From positions 129,924,650-129,988,649 of the forward strand of contig OY726557.1 of the NCBI GenBank assembly GCA_963383645.1: a DNA stretch of 64,000 nt, given 5' to 3'. The stretch comes from Muscardinus avellanarius (Eukaryota > Chordata > Mammalia > Rodentia > Gliridae). The notes under the pieces were generated by a model, which saw only the letters and a list, made by a program, of their open reading frames with translations, was not told the DNA's origin and made no database searches. How positions within the stretch are numbered: the first letter of the stretch is position 1; each line of letters begins with the position of its first letter. Below are positions 47,301 to 56,691 of the stretch, in pieces. The position numbers were made by a program, and so were the translations under genes.

Positions 47301-47699
47301 CTTTCTTGACCCTCTCCTCTCCAAAACTGTTCTTCAGCCACCCTGTGTTGTTTCAAGTCCCCATACACATCTTTCACTTGCTTCTGGGCTTTGGAAATGT
47401 CTTTTGTCTACCTTAAATGCTCCTAATATTCTTTTACCCCTCCCTAACTCGAAGTCTTCCTCCAGATCTTAGCATAGATGACAGTTTTTTCTGCAATCTT
47501 TCCCCGATCTCTTTTAAGGCTGGGCTCGCTCCCAGCACATCACCTTGATGATGGCTGTGGCTGACTTGTGTGTCTCCACTACAAGTCTGCCATTTTGCGG
47601 AAAGGGAGTGTGTACTCCTTATCATCATTCTTCTTCAGACAGTTCCTGGGGCAAAGTAGGTGCCCTATAAATATTTAGATAGTATTTGGATTTCTATAT

Positions 47700-47865
47700 T
47701 TATTTATTTTTGTGGTACTGGGGATTGAACCCAGGGGCATTCTACCTCCAAGCTACACCCCAGCTCCACTTTATTTTTTTATTTTGAAACAGGATCTCAT
47801 TAAGTTGTTGAGAGCCTCTCTAAATTCTGAGGCTGGATTTGAACCTGTATTCCTCCTGTCTTGAG
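47700..47865 (-). repeat. Truncated antisense SINE
   Basis: tttttgtggtactggggattg to ttgaacctgtattcctcctgtc. Confidence 0.75.
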
Positions 47866-49000
47866 ATAGGACACTCAGTCAGAGCCTTAGAAATATTGTC
47901 AAGAGTTTTAAGATGAGAAAGAGAGTTCTCTAACCTCTTACCCTAGTTGCCCATGAATAAATGAGCAGACATTTCTGAAAGATAAGGGAGCTGGTCTTTA
48001 GACAGCCCAGAGTCACGATCCAGGAGCTTTCCCTAATGTGAACAAGAGAGAGTCAGTTAAAAGCCTGGAGAGAGCTGGTGGATGGTACATAACTTAAGCA
48101 CCTTGCTAGGTATAATAAATTTCAAACATACTCCTCTCCTCTCCAAAGTGAGAGACTGAGGGTACAAGAATCATGTGAGCTCTTTGTTCGAGACTCAGTT
48201 TCATGAGTTTGTCAACTGAGCCATTTACCAGTAAATAAATAAATATGTCCCTGGTTTTGGCCTCTGGAAATTCTGTTTCAGGAATCAGGGGGAAATTAAA
48301 GACGGGGAGTCTGAGTCTCCTGCAAAATTTTGGCAAGCCAGTCAGAAGCAACTACCCTGGGCCTGGGACAGGACAGGGGAAATTTGCCTCCTTTGGTCTG
48401 TGTTTTCTAGGGAGTCTGCCTTCCCTGTGGTAGATGCTGGTCCACTTAGTGTGCTGGAGGCCCCTTTTTGCCACCATGTGGGAGGCTTCTTCTGGAGGAG
48501 TCAACTCTGGGGAACAACAATTGAGGGTTTAGGCTGGAAAAAAGAACAGGTCATTATATCCATCTTGCGCAGATTTCTGAACCAGGTAAGCCATCCCAGG
48601 GCTCTGTTAGGTCTGTCTCGTCCTAAGTCTAAATCAGGTAAGCCACCCTAGCTCTCTTTTAGGTCTGGTCCCACTACCAGGGTAGTGGAAGAAGAGACTT
48701 ATCCCTTCCTTGCAAAAAATTCCCTAAGTAGCGTACAAAGGGAGGGACATGAAACCAGAATTTAGTTCAGTAATCAGTTCGGGTGAGTGGGCGATGACTG
48801 TGAGTATATAATGTGTGTGACTGAGTTGCCTATTAAAGTTGCAGAGGCTCTTTGAGTATAAAACATGTCTGAAGACACAGAACAGCACCACTTCCCCCTC
48901 AAGAGAGGAGGCAGCAGGAATTTCAAAAGAAAAACTCAAAATTCGACTTGGCCTCTGAGCTATTGGAGAAAGGTCCCCTTATCATGTTTCCATGGCAACA

Positions 49001-49060
<60 letters not shown>

Positions 49061-50190
49061 CCTTGCTGGTTATCTAAACTATCTTGTATTTGGTTAATTT
49101 ATTTATTACCTTTGCATTCTTGGGCCTGGTCAGGCAGGAGGGTAAATGAGAGGATGTTCACTGCTGAAAATAAACAAACAAACAAAAAACAACCAACAAC
49201 ACTCCCCCAGTGGCCAGCATTAGTTAACCTTACAGGAGGCAGCTTTATGTGGGCTCACTACATACAGATACAACCACAAGGGCAAATCAGGTATGGGGAC
49301 CCCAAATCTTGAGTCTCTAGCTGCAGTTAAAAGCTATTTCTAACAGCCAAATTTACATATAAATAAATAACTTATCACCTAAGTGGACAGTGTAGAGAGC
49401 TAATCAAAAACTGAGCCGTTCCATTCACCTAGATTCTAAAAATTGAGAGAGCTCCCATTGGCCAGTTTCTGACCACGGGGGTGGGTTTAAACCTTCACCT
49501 CCCTTGGTGTGGCAGGAAAAAGAAAAAAAAAGGAGCACTCACCATCAACCAAATTTAATATATTTAATATGCATGAGAAAGGAGGTGCAAGGAACATTGC
49601 ACTGGCTAGCAAACTTGATATGGAAAAAGAACAGTTGGAGCCATGGAAATATTAATAGTTAAAAATTTAAACATAGGATAGGGAAAAGTAGAGTGCCACA
49701 CACACCCCTGCTATCTGCCAATGAGCTGACAATCAGCAGAGAAGGAAAACAGAAAGCAGAAAGTGAAAAGTGCTTGCAAATCAGTGGGGCCAGTCCCTTT
49801 TGTATACCTGTGAGACAGGACACAGCAGGGGTCCTCTCTAAATATAAACAAGGCAGCACCAGCCCAGCCACAGTACAGCTGCCAGATGAGAGAGAGAAGG
49901 TCTTGAGTAACAAGCTCTTTCTGCTTTCTGTATCCCATTTTCTGCTGGGTGTAATACATTTCATGTCTTCCCTTTCCTTCCTTTCTTTCAAACTTAAGTG
50001 ATTAACTGTATATAAAAGTTGGACGAAATATCTTTGTTTGGGGTCCAGTGTGTGGGAAATTGCCATTACTGGTCTGGGCCATCAGCCACTCAAAAAAAAA
50101 AAAAACAACTAAGCAAACAAACAAACAAACAACAAACAAACAAAAACAACCCTGTACATCCTATACCTGGCCCCCCAGAGTTTTCCTTTT
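47866..50190. other. Unassigned flank of the young provirus
   Basis: Contains a (TC)n, a 33-bp tandem duplication (48583 and 48635), CA/CAAA-rich stretches and no recognised gene. An LTR remnant is possible but not shown. Confidence 0.45.
49003..49060 (+). repeat. (TC)n microsatellite
   Basis: About 28 uninterrupted ct units, not next to a SINE. Confidence 0.9.
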
Positions 50191-50861
50191 TGTTGCAGGG
50201 GATAGGTTGGGGGGGGGGAAAGGTGTGTGAGGTGAAATAATCCCCCCCCACCACCAAACACACAGAGACAAACAGAAAAACCGTGGATTCTTGTCCTAAG
50301 CTAAGAATAAGTATTCATCGCTTGGACAGCTGCTGCAGATTTAAAGAAGTTTATTAAAAAGATAGAAATATAGAGATAGTTAAAGCCCTGTGCCAGAGGA
50401 GACACAGGGGGGCAATTCGACCGAAAATGCCAGAGAATTCCAGTTTACTGAGTTTTTATCCTGTCTAAGTCCGAGGAAGGTCCTTTGATCTGTAGATATG
50501 CTAGCCTTATCTCTAGCCCAGTCTCTGCTGTTTCCAGGAGGATTTGCCCTGGAAGGTGGGGCTGTCCTGCCTTCAAACACAGTCCTCTACACCTCTTGTT
50601 CCATCCCCCGAGATGTGTGAAATTGTTTCTCCCGGCATCTGGGATTTCTTCCGATTTCCCTTAGGCCATTTGTTTCTCTTTCAGAAATGTAAAGAAGCCT
50701 CTCAGGCTTCCTTCCTTTTCCTTTAGAAATGTAAATTACAAGTCCCTCCTTTCTGCTAGCCCTGGCCTTCTTAGTATAAAGGATATATTTTTAGAATTGG
50801 AACTCTTTTCCCAATACTTATACCTTAATACATTTCAAACCCTCTTCCCAATACCAGTACA
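50191..50861 (-). repeat. 3' LTR of the young provirus
   Basis: This copy is identical to the 5' LTR at an offset of 9107 bp, including the G and C homopolymer runs near 50211 and 50242, which normally mutate quickly. It is bounded inside by a polypurine tract and outside by a T-rich flank. Confidence 0.95.
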
Positions 50862-50872
50862 TTCCCCCCTCT
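50862..50872 (-). promoter_or_regulatory. Polypurine tract
   Basis: The minus strand reads AGAGGGGGGAA directly before the TG of the 3' LTR. This is the expected place and composition for the plus-strand primer of reverse transcription. Confidence 0.9.
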
Positions 50873-51123
50873 GTCTAGTAAGTTCCTGACATCTGTCAGG
50901 CCAATGGTAGGTACAGAAAATATAGTGTGACATCTATAATTTTACAAACATTTAACATGAGCCAAGTTTTCATCTATGTCACCCCATTATGATTACATAC
51001 ATACATGTACCCCTAGCAAAGGAATCAGGGCGACGACTCATCGAGCTACTTCGAGCTGAACAGGGGCGACGTAAGGGGGGGCCCCGGCTTAGGGTACATA
51101 TGTATGAAATTGGCATGGGGAGA
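50873..51123 (-). other. Short non-coding stretch between env stop and polypurine tract
   Basis: About 250 nt with no frame worth reporting. It contains a GC-rich run (51050-51090) and AT-rich stretches. Nothing here suggests a further gene. Confidence 0.6.
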
Positions 51124-52620
51124 TCAGACGGGTTCATGTGGTGTGCGTCTATGACCATCCAGAGGACTCCGATAGATGATCTTGTCAGGGTCTGTTCGTA
51201 ACACCATCTGAAGTCTGAAGGCTTCCAGCCTATGAGAAATAAAGTTTACCACACAATTTAATATACATGGCCCAAAAAATAAAATGACAAGGATGATGAG
51301 AAGAGGAGTTATAAATGGTGTAAGCCATGCCATCCAGGATGAACCATATCCAAACAAACCTTTATATTGGTGAATATGTGTTAATTCTTTCTGCATTTCT
51401 GTTATGAGATTGGTTATTGTTTGTGAATTATCTGTAATATTAAAACAGCACATTCCAGGGAATTCTTGACATCCTATATGGTGAAGTAAAAGCAAATAAT
51501 CTATGGTGGCTCGGTTCTCTAGAGTGGCTTGGCGTACTTCACCCAGTTCTGTGTTAATAGCTGCCAAAGCCAAAGCTGAAGCGTTAATTGTTTTAGTGAA
51601 TAAACATGCGAGTTTATTGATTTGCATATATGCCCCTAGCACTAGCCCCGGAATGGCTAATAAAGTGACTGACAGTCCTGCAACGAGGCCTGTGGACCAA
51701 AGATGAAGATTGTCATCACAATCTGGGGGTAAAGAAGGGAGTGACCGAGTGACTCGTCCACGGGAGGGCACTGGTGGAGTGGGTAAAATCATCCCCAGTT
51801 TGCCTATATAACAACAGCCTTGAAAGCCTTGAGGGATGACAGAATAGGAGAAATTAAAACAGAAAACTGACCAGCCTAAGGGGAGATGTAAATTTGTTGT
51901 TGGAATAGGACTGGTTATTGTATGATTACATTCAAGATTACATGGCACAGGCCCCACACGCAAACAGTCTCCCGGGACAACTACTGAGGTTGGAATAGGA
52001 TCTTCTACTGTCTGAATATGTTTATTAGACGTATACCCCTGATCATTTAGAAATGACGTTATATTAAGGTTTGTTTGTCTTCTAATCTCTTTCTCAGTTA
52101 GTCCCACACCAATTAAGTGAGATGTCAAGACCTGTTGTGCTGACTTTGGCTTAAACATGCAGAAGTGGGATGTATTTAATATATTTTTTGCCATGTGAAC
52201 CCAAAAATTAATATTATTGAGACCTGTAGGAGGCTTCGGGGTAATTTGGATAAAGATATCTGAAGATTCCTTATATGATATATCATTAGGGTATTGCTTT
52301 TGGATTTTAATGCATTTATAAATGCCAGCATCTAGCATAGTGGCTTGAGGCAGAATAATAGAAAAATTAGTATTAGAAGGCTTTGACTGATCCGTTAAAT
52401 TTTTAAATCTGGACTGTTGAATTGTATGAGAAAATATTGTTTTAGAATCCTTTTTCCATATTACCGGGCCTATAGGAGAAGTGCAGTTTGTCCAACAGTG
52501 TAATATCACAGAGTTTCCTATCACTATCATGTTACCGCTGTAGCTAGAGGCTATCAGATAACATCCTTTCGTGAGTGAACACATAATAATCGGAAGAATA
52601 CCACCAATGAATTGCCTCAT
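51124..52620 (-). CDS. env: Envelope glycoprotein with an N-terminal Ig V-like (SIRP-like) domain
   Basis: This is an intact 498-aa frame. Residues 1-19 form a signal peptide. Residues 25-128 read as an Ig V-set domain. The rest of SU runs to RGRVTR (287-292), a furin-type site. In TM, a hydrophobic fusion peptide (about 306-331) is internal and flanked by C301 and C339, as in alpharetroviral Env. A heptad region and an immunosuppressive-like segment precede CX6CC (C384, C391, C392). A membrane span lies at about 432-458 with a 40-residue tail. N-glycosylation sequons are at 45, 74, 85, 149, 186, 232, 256, 346 and 394. It would mediate receptor binding and fusion. The Ig domain occupies the place of a receptor-binding region, so binding a SIRP ligand such as CD47 is an untested inference. 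Confidence 0.93.
   Translation of the reverse strand: MRQFIGGILPIIMCSLTKGCYLIASSYSGNMIVIGNSVILHCWTNCTSPIGPVIWKKDSKTIFSHTIQQSRFKNLTDQSKPSNTNFSIILPQATMLDAGIYKCIKIQKQYPNDISYKESSDIFIQITPKPPTGLNNINFWVHMAKNILNTSHFCMFKPKSAQQVLTSHLIGVGLTEKEIRRQTNLNITSFLNDQGYTSNKHIQTVEDPIPTSVVVPGDCLRVGPVPCNLECNHTITSPIPTTNLHLPLGWSVFCFNFSYSVIPQGFQGCCYIGKLGMILPTPPVPSRGRVTRSLPSLPPDCDDNLHLWSTGLVAGLSVTLLAIPGLVLGAYMQINKLACLFTKTINASALALAAINTELGEVRQATLENRATIDYLLLLHHIGCQEFPGMCCFNITDNSQTITNLITEMQKELTHIHQYKGLFGYGSSWMAWLTPFITPLLIILVILFFGPCILNCVVNFISHRLEAFRLQMVLRTDPDKIIYRSPLDGHRRTPHEPV
52237..52551 (-). other. Ig V-set domain inside Env SU, SIRP-like
   Basis: The visible hallmarks are a B-strand Cys (C42 in SVILHCW), a C-strand Trp in GPVIWKK (W55), RF at 71-72 and NTNFSIIL at 83-90. 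The F-strand signature DAGIYKC (D97 to C103) and a final strand ending ITPKPP complete the pattern. The GPxxW, NxxFSI and DAGxYxC spacing, and the PNDISYKES stretch after the second Cys, resemble the N-terminal V domain of mammalian SIRP proteins. The SIRP comparison is from memory of the host family, not an alignment run. No intron interrupts the domain. Confidence 0.8.
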
Positions 52621-52628
52621 TATTTAAA

Positions 52629-52871
52629 TCAGTTAAGAAAAATAAGTATAATTAAGAAGAGTGAAAAGACACAAATCTGAGTGTCCGTATACTCCAGGAA
52701 AGTCCCCTGGAGCCACTCCTCGTGAATCACTTGTAAGAGTTGTTCAGGAGTATCCAAGGGGCCCCGAGGGAACAAAGTAAGTTCTTGGGTAAAGTCTAAG
52801 AGAAACCTATGAAATTCTTGTAGCGAAAGGGGCATACTAAAGTGTTCTTCGTAATCGAGACTACTTATCAA
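52629..52871 (-). CDS. Small uncharacterised frame between pol and env (80 aa)
   Basis: The frame starts 11 nt inside the end of pol in a different register and stops 8 nt before the env ATG. The protein is acidic and amphipathic for about 65 residues (FHRFLLDFTQEL, EEWLQGTFLEY). It ends in a short hydrophobic segment (VFSLFLIILIFLN) that could be a tail anchor. I recognise no family. It could be an accessory protein, an upstream frame modulating env translation, or chance. In favour of coding are its exact fit between two intact genes and the lack of stops over 80 codons in an otherwise intact young provirus. Confidence 0.45.
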   Translation of the reverse strand: MISSLDYEEHFSMPLSLQEFHRFLLDFTQELTLFPRGPLDTPEQLLQVIHEEWLQGTFLEYTDTQICVFSLFLIILIFLN

Positions 52872-55800
52872 GAGATGTCTTCTTGAACAGAAGTTTAAGT
52901 CCCTCCAGTGGCTCGCAGGAATAGTCCGGGGTGGTCTCTGGGATTTCAGAGGTCACAGCCGGGGCAGGCGGTGGGTTTTCTGCTGTCCACTTCTTAACCC
53001 TGGTATGATGTATCCACGAATCAATGCCAGGTACCTTAACAGCAGTGGGAGTAGAAATGATCACTGGATATGGGCCCATCCAGGGGCTGTCCCTTCTCTC
53101 TATGGATTTGATTAGTACCAGATCTCCTGGACAAAACAAAGGGTCCCCTTTTCCCTCTGGTGCCGTTTGGAGTTTGCTTAAGACCTGTTGATATGTCGCC
53201 AGTTGGGTGACATAATCTGTCAATATTTGAGACTCTGTGTCTAAAACTATATCCTGAGTTAGGAAAGGTCTCCCATATAACTTTTCAAAGGGAGTTAGAC
53301 CTAATCGGCTGGGCGTATTTCGAATCCAAATTAAAGCCATTGGAAGTAATTGCCACCAGGGGGCTTGTACCTCTTGGGCTAGTTTGAGAAGATGTCGCTT
53401 TAAAATCCCATTTGCTTTTTCTACTTTTCCTGAGGACTGGGGGTGCCAGGCACAGTGTAAGTTAAAATCTATTCCCAAAGCTTGTGTAATACCTTGTGTA
53501 ACTTCTGATTTGAATGCTGGCCCATTATCACTCTGTAATGAGCGGGGAACTCCAAAACGGGGAATAATTTCTTGAAGTAGTATCCTTACAACCTCCTGTG
53601 CCTTCTCAGATTTGCAAGCAAAAGCTTCAACCCACCCTGTAAAAGTATCAACTAGAACCAGCATCACCCGATGCCTTTTACCCCCAGCCATGTGGGTGAA
53701 GTCAAGCTGCCAATCCTCACCCGGATATGTGCCCCTCGCTTGTTTTCCTGGCGGGCTTAACAAGCTATTTTTGGGGTTGACTCTAAGACAAATCTCACAT
53801 CCCTGTACAATGTGACTCATAGTTTCTTGCAGCTTGTCTCCCTTAAATAAACGTGAAGCTAATTTTAAGGAATTATCCCTCCCCAAATGGTGCATCTGAT
53901 GGAGGGTTTTAAGTATTTTCCATTGCATGCTCTGGGGAACCCAGAGTTTATTATCAGACGTGACCCACCACCCTCTATTATCCATCTTGCATCCTTGCTG
54001 CTGGGCCTTTACACTCTCTTCATGGGAATACACCGGCCTCACATCAGGCAGCAAGGACCCTTCCCATAGGACAGGGCAGAGTTTCTTACATGGATGGCTG
54101 GCTGCCTCCCGTGCTGCTCTATCAGCCAAGTTATTACCCTGAGAAACAAGATCTGTTCCCCTCTGATGAGCCTGACAATGTAAAATAGCCACTTGCTTAG
54201 GCTTTTGGACTGCCCCTAATAGGTCTAGAATTTGGGACTTATGTTTAATGGGGGATCCTGAGGATGTAAGCAGTCCCCTTTCCTTCCAGATGGCTGCATG
54301 AGCGTGGATAACCAGGAAGGCATATTTTGAATCAGTGTAAATATTTGCCCTTTTTCCCTCTATCAGCTTAAGAGCCCTAGTTAAGGCTATGAGCTCTGCC
54401 AACTGAGCACTGGTGGAGGGGGGTAAAGGTCCTGCTTCCTTCACCTCAAAGGGTGTGGTGACTGCATAACCTGCATATCGTATTCCTTCCTTTACAAACG
54501 CACTGCCATCAGTAAATAACTCCTCGTCAGGGTTTAGGAGGGGCTTATCTGAAAGATCTGGTCTAGGAGTCCAGAGATGTGCTAATGTTTCCTCACAGGA
54601 ATGGACTGGACCCTCAGACTCCTCAGGCAAAAAGGTGGAGGGGTTAAGGGTGTTACATTTCTTTAGTGTTATGTCTGATCCCTCCATAAAAATAGCCTGG
54701 TATTTAAGAATACGACTGTCTGACAACCATAGATGCCCTTTGGATTCTAATAAGCTTCGGAGGTCATGAGGGGTCTGTACTGTGAGGGGTCGCCCTAAGG
54801 TCAGTTTTTGGGCCTCCGGAATTAGAATTCCGACTGCTGCGATTGCTCTGAGACATGCCGGCCATCCCCGGGCCACAGAATCAATTTCCCTGCTGAGATA
54901 AGCCACGGGCTGCGGAATTTCTCCCCTGTTCTGTGTCAACACTCCCAAAGCCACCCCCCTCCTCTCTGAGGTATACAACGTAAATTCCTTTTGGGTAGGC
55001 AATCCCAATGCTGGGGCTTGGCTTAAGGCTTGTTTTAAGTCTTCAAATGCTCGCTTTGCTTCCTCGGGCCACTCAGGGAGTTTAGAACACTCTTGACATT
55101 CCTTAAGAAGGTGATACAATGGTCGGGCTTTTTCAGCAAATCCTGGTATCCAAATACGACAGTATCCTGCCGCTCCCAAAAATCCCCTGAGCTGCCTCGG
55201 GGTGCAGGGGAGGGGGAAGCCTAAGATAGGCTGCACTCTCTCCGGTCCCAGGGAACGTGAATCCCCTTCAAGTATGACTCCTAAGTAAGTAACTTTAGTC
55301 TTACAGAGTTGGGCCTTTTCCCTTGAAACTTTATAACCCTTCTCTGCAAGGAAGTTGAGAAAGGACCCTGTCGCTTTCTCACAACTTTCTTGGGAGGGGC
55401 CGGCAATCAAGAGATCATCTACATACTGGAGGAGTGTGACCCTGGGAAATTCCCAGTCTTCTAAATCTTTAGCCAACACTTGTCCGAATATGTGTGGACT
55501 ATCTCTGAACCCTTGAGGTAGCACCGTCCACGTTAACTGTCGTCCACCCCCCCTTGGATCCTCAAAGGCAAAAAGTAATTGACTTTCCTCATGGAGGGGA
55601 ACACACCAATACCCGTCCTTAAGGTCCAATACTGAGTAACATTGTGTCCCCCCCGGAATTTGGGTTAATAAAGTGTAAGGATTAGGGACTACAGGATGGA
55701 GTGGAATCACAGCTTCATTCACTAGTCTGAGATCCTGTACCAACCGCCATTTGTCTTTTCCCTTCCGTACACCCAGAATAGGAGTATTATATGGGCTGGT

Positions 55801-56364
55801 ACACTCTTTTAATAAACCCAAGCCGAGTAAACGATTTACAATCGGCAACAAGCCGTCCTTTACCTCTGGCCTAAGGGGATACTGTTTTTGCCTGGGAAAG
55901 GCAGATGGATCTCTAAGCTTAATGAGTACAGGTTTAGCTGACAAGGCTCGTCCCACCGTCCTCCCGTCTGTCCATACTGCTGGATTAATATCCACCTCTA
56001 ACAGAGGGAAGCACCCCACTGTACCTGAGGGAAGGATCAATTTTACTTTTGTTTTTGACATTATATCTCTTCCTAGCAATGGGGCTGGGGTTTCTGGAAT
56101 AACTAAGAAACAATGGGAAAAATGTAAGTCCCCCCAGGAGCAGGGGAGCTCTTGGGTAAAAAAATGCTCTAAGGGCTTGCCAGATATGCCTCGAACTGTT
56201 ACTTTACGAGAGGATCTTGGGCCAGGGGAAAACGGTAAAGCAGAGAATCTAGCGCCTGTGTCCACTAAAAACCGGACAGTTTGTGAGCCCACCGTTAAAG
56301 TCACCCAAGGCTCCTCGGTCTTTATCCAGGAGGTGGGGGCCTGGAGAGGCGGCCCTGGGGCCCA
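52861..56364 (-). CDS. pol: Pro-Pol: protease, reverse transcriptase, RNase H, integrase
   Basis: This uninterrupted frame has 1147 codons from the first ATG (56304) and about 20 more back to the UGA. It would be made as Gag-Pro-Pol by UGA readthrough. Counting from that ATG, the protease DTG is at 15-17 with LLGRD near 77. RT has YSVLDLKDGYW (Asp227) and YVDD at 294-297. RNase H has FTDGS (Asp599), a Glu near 637 and YTDSK (Asp658). The integrase zinc domain has H802, H806, C836 and C839. Its catalytic core is D868, D926 and E962, with 35 residues between the last two. WMGPY at 1075-1079 is the GPY domain seen in gamma- and epsilon-type integrases. Every catalytic motif I looked for is present. 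The last four codons overlap the next small frame. Confidence 0.95.
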   Translation of the reverse strand, partial: WAPGPPLQAPTSWIKTEEPWVTLTVGSQTVRFLVDTGARFSALPFSPGPRSSRKVTVRGISGKPLEHFFTQELPCSWGDLHFSHCFLVIPETPAPLLGRDIMSKTKVKLILPSGTVGCFPLLEVDINPAVWTDGRTVGRALSAKPVLIKLRDPSAFPRQKQYPLRPEVKDGLLPIVNRLLGLGLLKECTSPYNTPILGVRKGKDKWRLVQDLRLVNEAVIPLHPVVPNPYTLLTQIPGGTQCYSVLDLKDGYWCVPLHEESQLLFAFEDPRGGGRQLTWTVLPQGFRDSPHIFGQVLAKDLEDWEFPRVTLLQYVDDLLIAGPSQESCEKATGSFLNFLAEKGYKVSREKAQLCKTKVTYLGVILEGDSRSLGPERVQPILGFPLPCTPRQLRGFLGAAGYCRIWIPGFAEKARPLYHLLKECQECSKLPEWPEEAKRAFEDLKQALSQAPALGLPTQKEFTLYTSERRGVALGVLTQNRGEIPQPVAYLSREIDSVARGWPACLRAIAAVGILIPEAQKLTLGRPLTVQTPHDLRSLLESKGHLWLSDSRILKYQAIFMEGSDITLKKCNTLNPSTFLPEESEGPVHSCEETLAHLWTPRPDLSDKPLLNPDEELFTDGSAFVKEGIRYAGYAVTTPFEVKEAGPLPPSTSAQLAELIALTRALKLIEGKRANIYTDSKYAFLVIHAHAAIWKERGLLTSSGSPIKHKSQILDLLGAVQKPKQVAILHCQAHQRGTDLVSQGNNLADRAAREAASHPCKKLCPVLWEGSLLPDVRPVYSHEESVKAQQQGCKMDNRGWWVTSDNKLWVPQSMQWKILKTLHQMHHLGRDNSLKLASRLFKGDKLQETMSHIVQGCEICLRVNPKNSLLSPPGKQARGTYPGEDWQLDFTHMAGGKRHRVMLVLVDTFTGWVEAFACKSEKAQEVVRILLQEIIPRFGVPRSLQSDNGPAFKSEVTQGITQALGIDFNLHCAWHPQSSGKVEKANGILKRHLLKLAQEVQAPWWQLLPMALIWIRNTPSRLGLTPFEKLYGRPFLTQDIVLDTESQILTDYVTQLATYQQVLSKLQTAPEGKGDPLFCPGDLVLIKSIERRDSPWMGPYPVIISTPTAVKVPGIDSWIHHTRVKKWTAENPPPAPAVTSEIPETTPDYSCEPLEGLKLLFKKTSLDK

Positions 56365-56691
56365 TCATTGGGGGTCTGGTGCTGATGTCCTTCGATCCCT
56401 TCGGATCGGGGGGCAGTCAGACTTCCAGTGATTCCCCCTGCATCTTGGGCAGGGCCCTTTAGTCCTGCTAGTTCCTTGAGGGCACTGGTTCCTATAATGC
56501 CCCGGCTCCCCACATTTGAAGCAACAATTTGCCTGGGTTTTCATGGGGGTCTCACACCTTTGTCTCGGAGTCCTTGTGGACTTAGCATTTGAATACATCG
56601 CTGCCAAGATTTCTCCATGGCGCTTCTCTTCCCGTTTTTCCCTGTCCCAATCTCTATTATAATAAACTGAATTGGCAGCCTGTACCAATTG
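56365..56691 (-). CDS. gag: Gag nucleocapsid part, downstream of the internal UAA
   Basis: This is the same frame as the upstream gag, separated only by the UAA at 56692-56694. It has no ATG near its start, so it needs readthrough or a reverted stop. A charged run (DWDREKREEKRHGEI) precedes two zinc knuckles. The first is CFKCGEPGHYRNQC, a canonical CX2CX4HX4C. The second is CPRCRGNHWKSDC, one residue short between the second Cys and the His. NC binds the RNA genome. The frame ends in a UGA at 56365-56367, after which the pro-pol frame continues without shift. Confidence 0.88.
   Translation of the reverse strand, partial: QLVQAANSVYYNRDWDREKREEKRHGEILAAMYSNAKSTRTPRQRCETPMKTQANCCFKCGEPGHYRNQCPQGTSRTKGPCPRCRGNHWKSDCPPIRRDRRTSAPDPQ

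Noticed and set aside
49500..50190. Another ERV directly left of the young provirus
   Set aside because: Several short motifs looked LTR-like, but no paired copy, primer site or retroviral frame could be shown.
50380..50726. 60-66 codon frames in the LTR, repeated at 59487-59833
   Set aside because: Present twice only because the LTR is duplicated. No known LTR-encoded product is recognisable.
55751..56431. 226-codon open frame on the plus strand
   Set aside because: It lies wholly opposite the start of the pro-pol gene and has no known motif. It is a shadow of the intact minus-strand gene.
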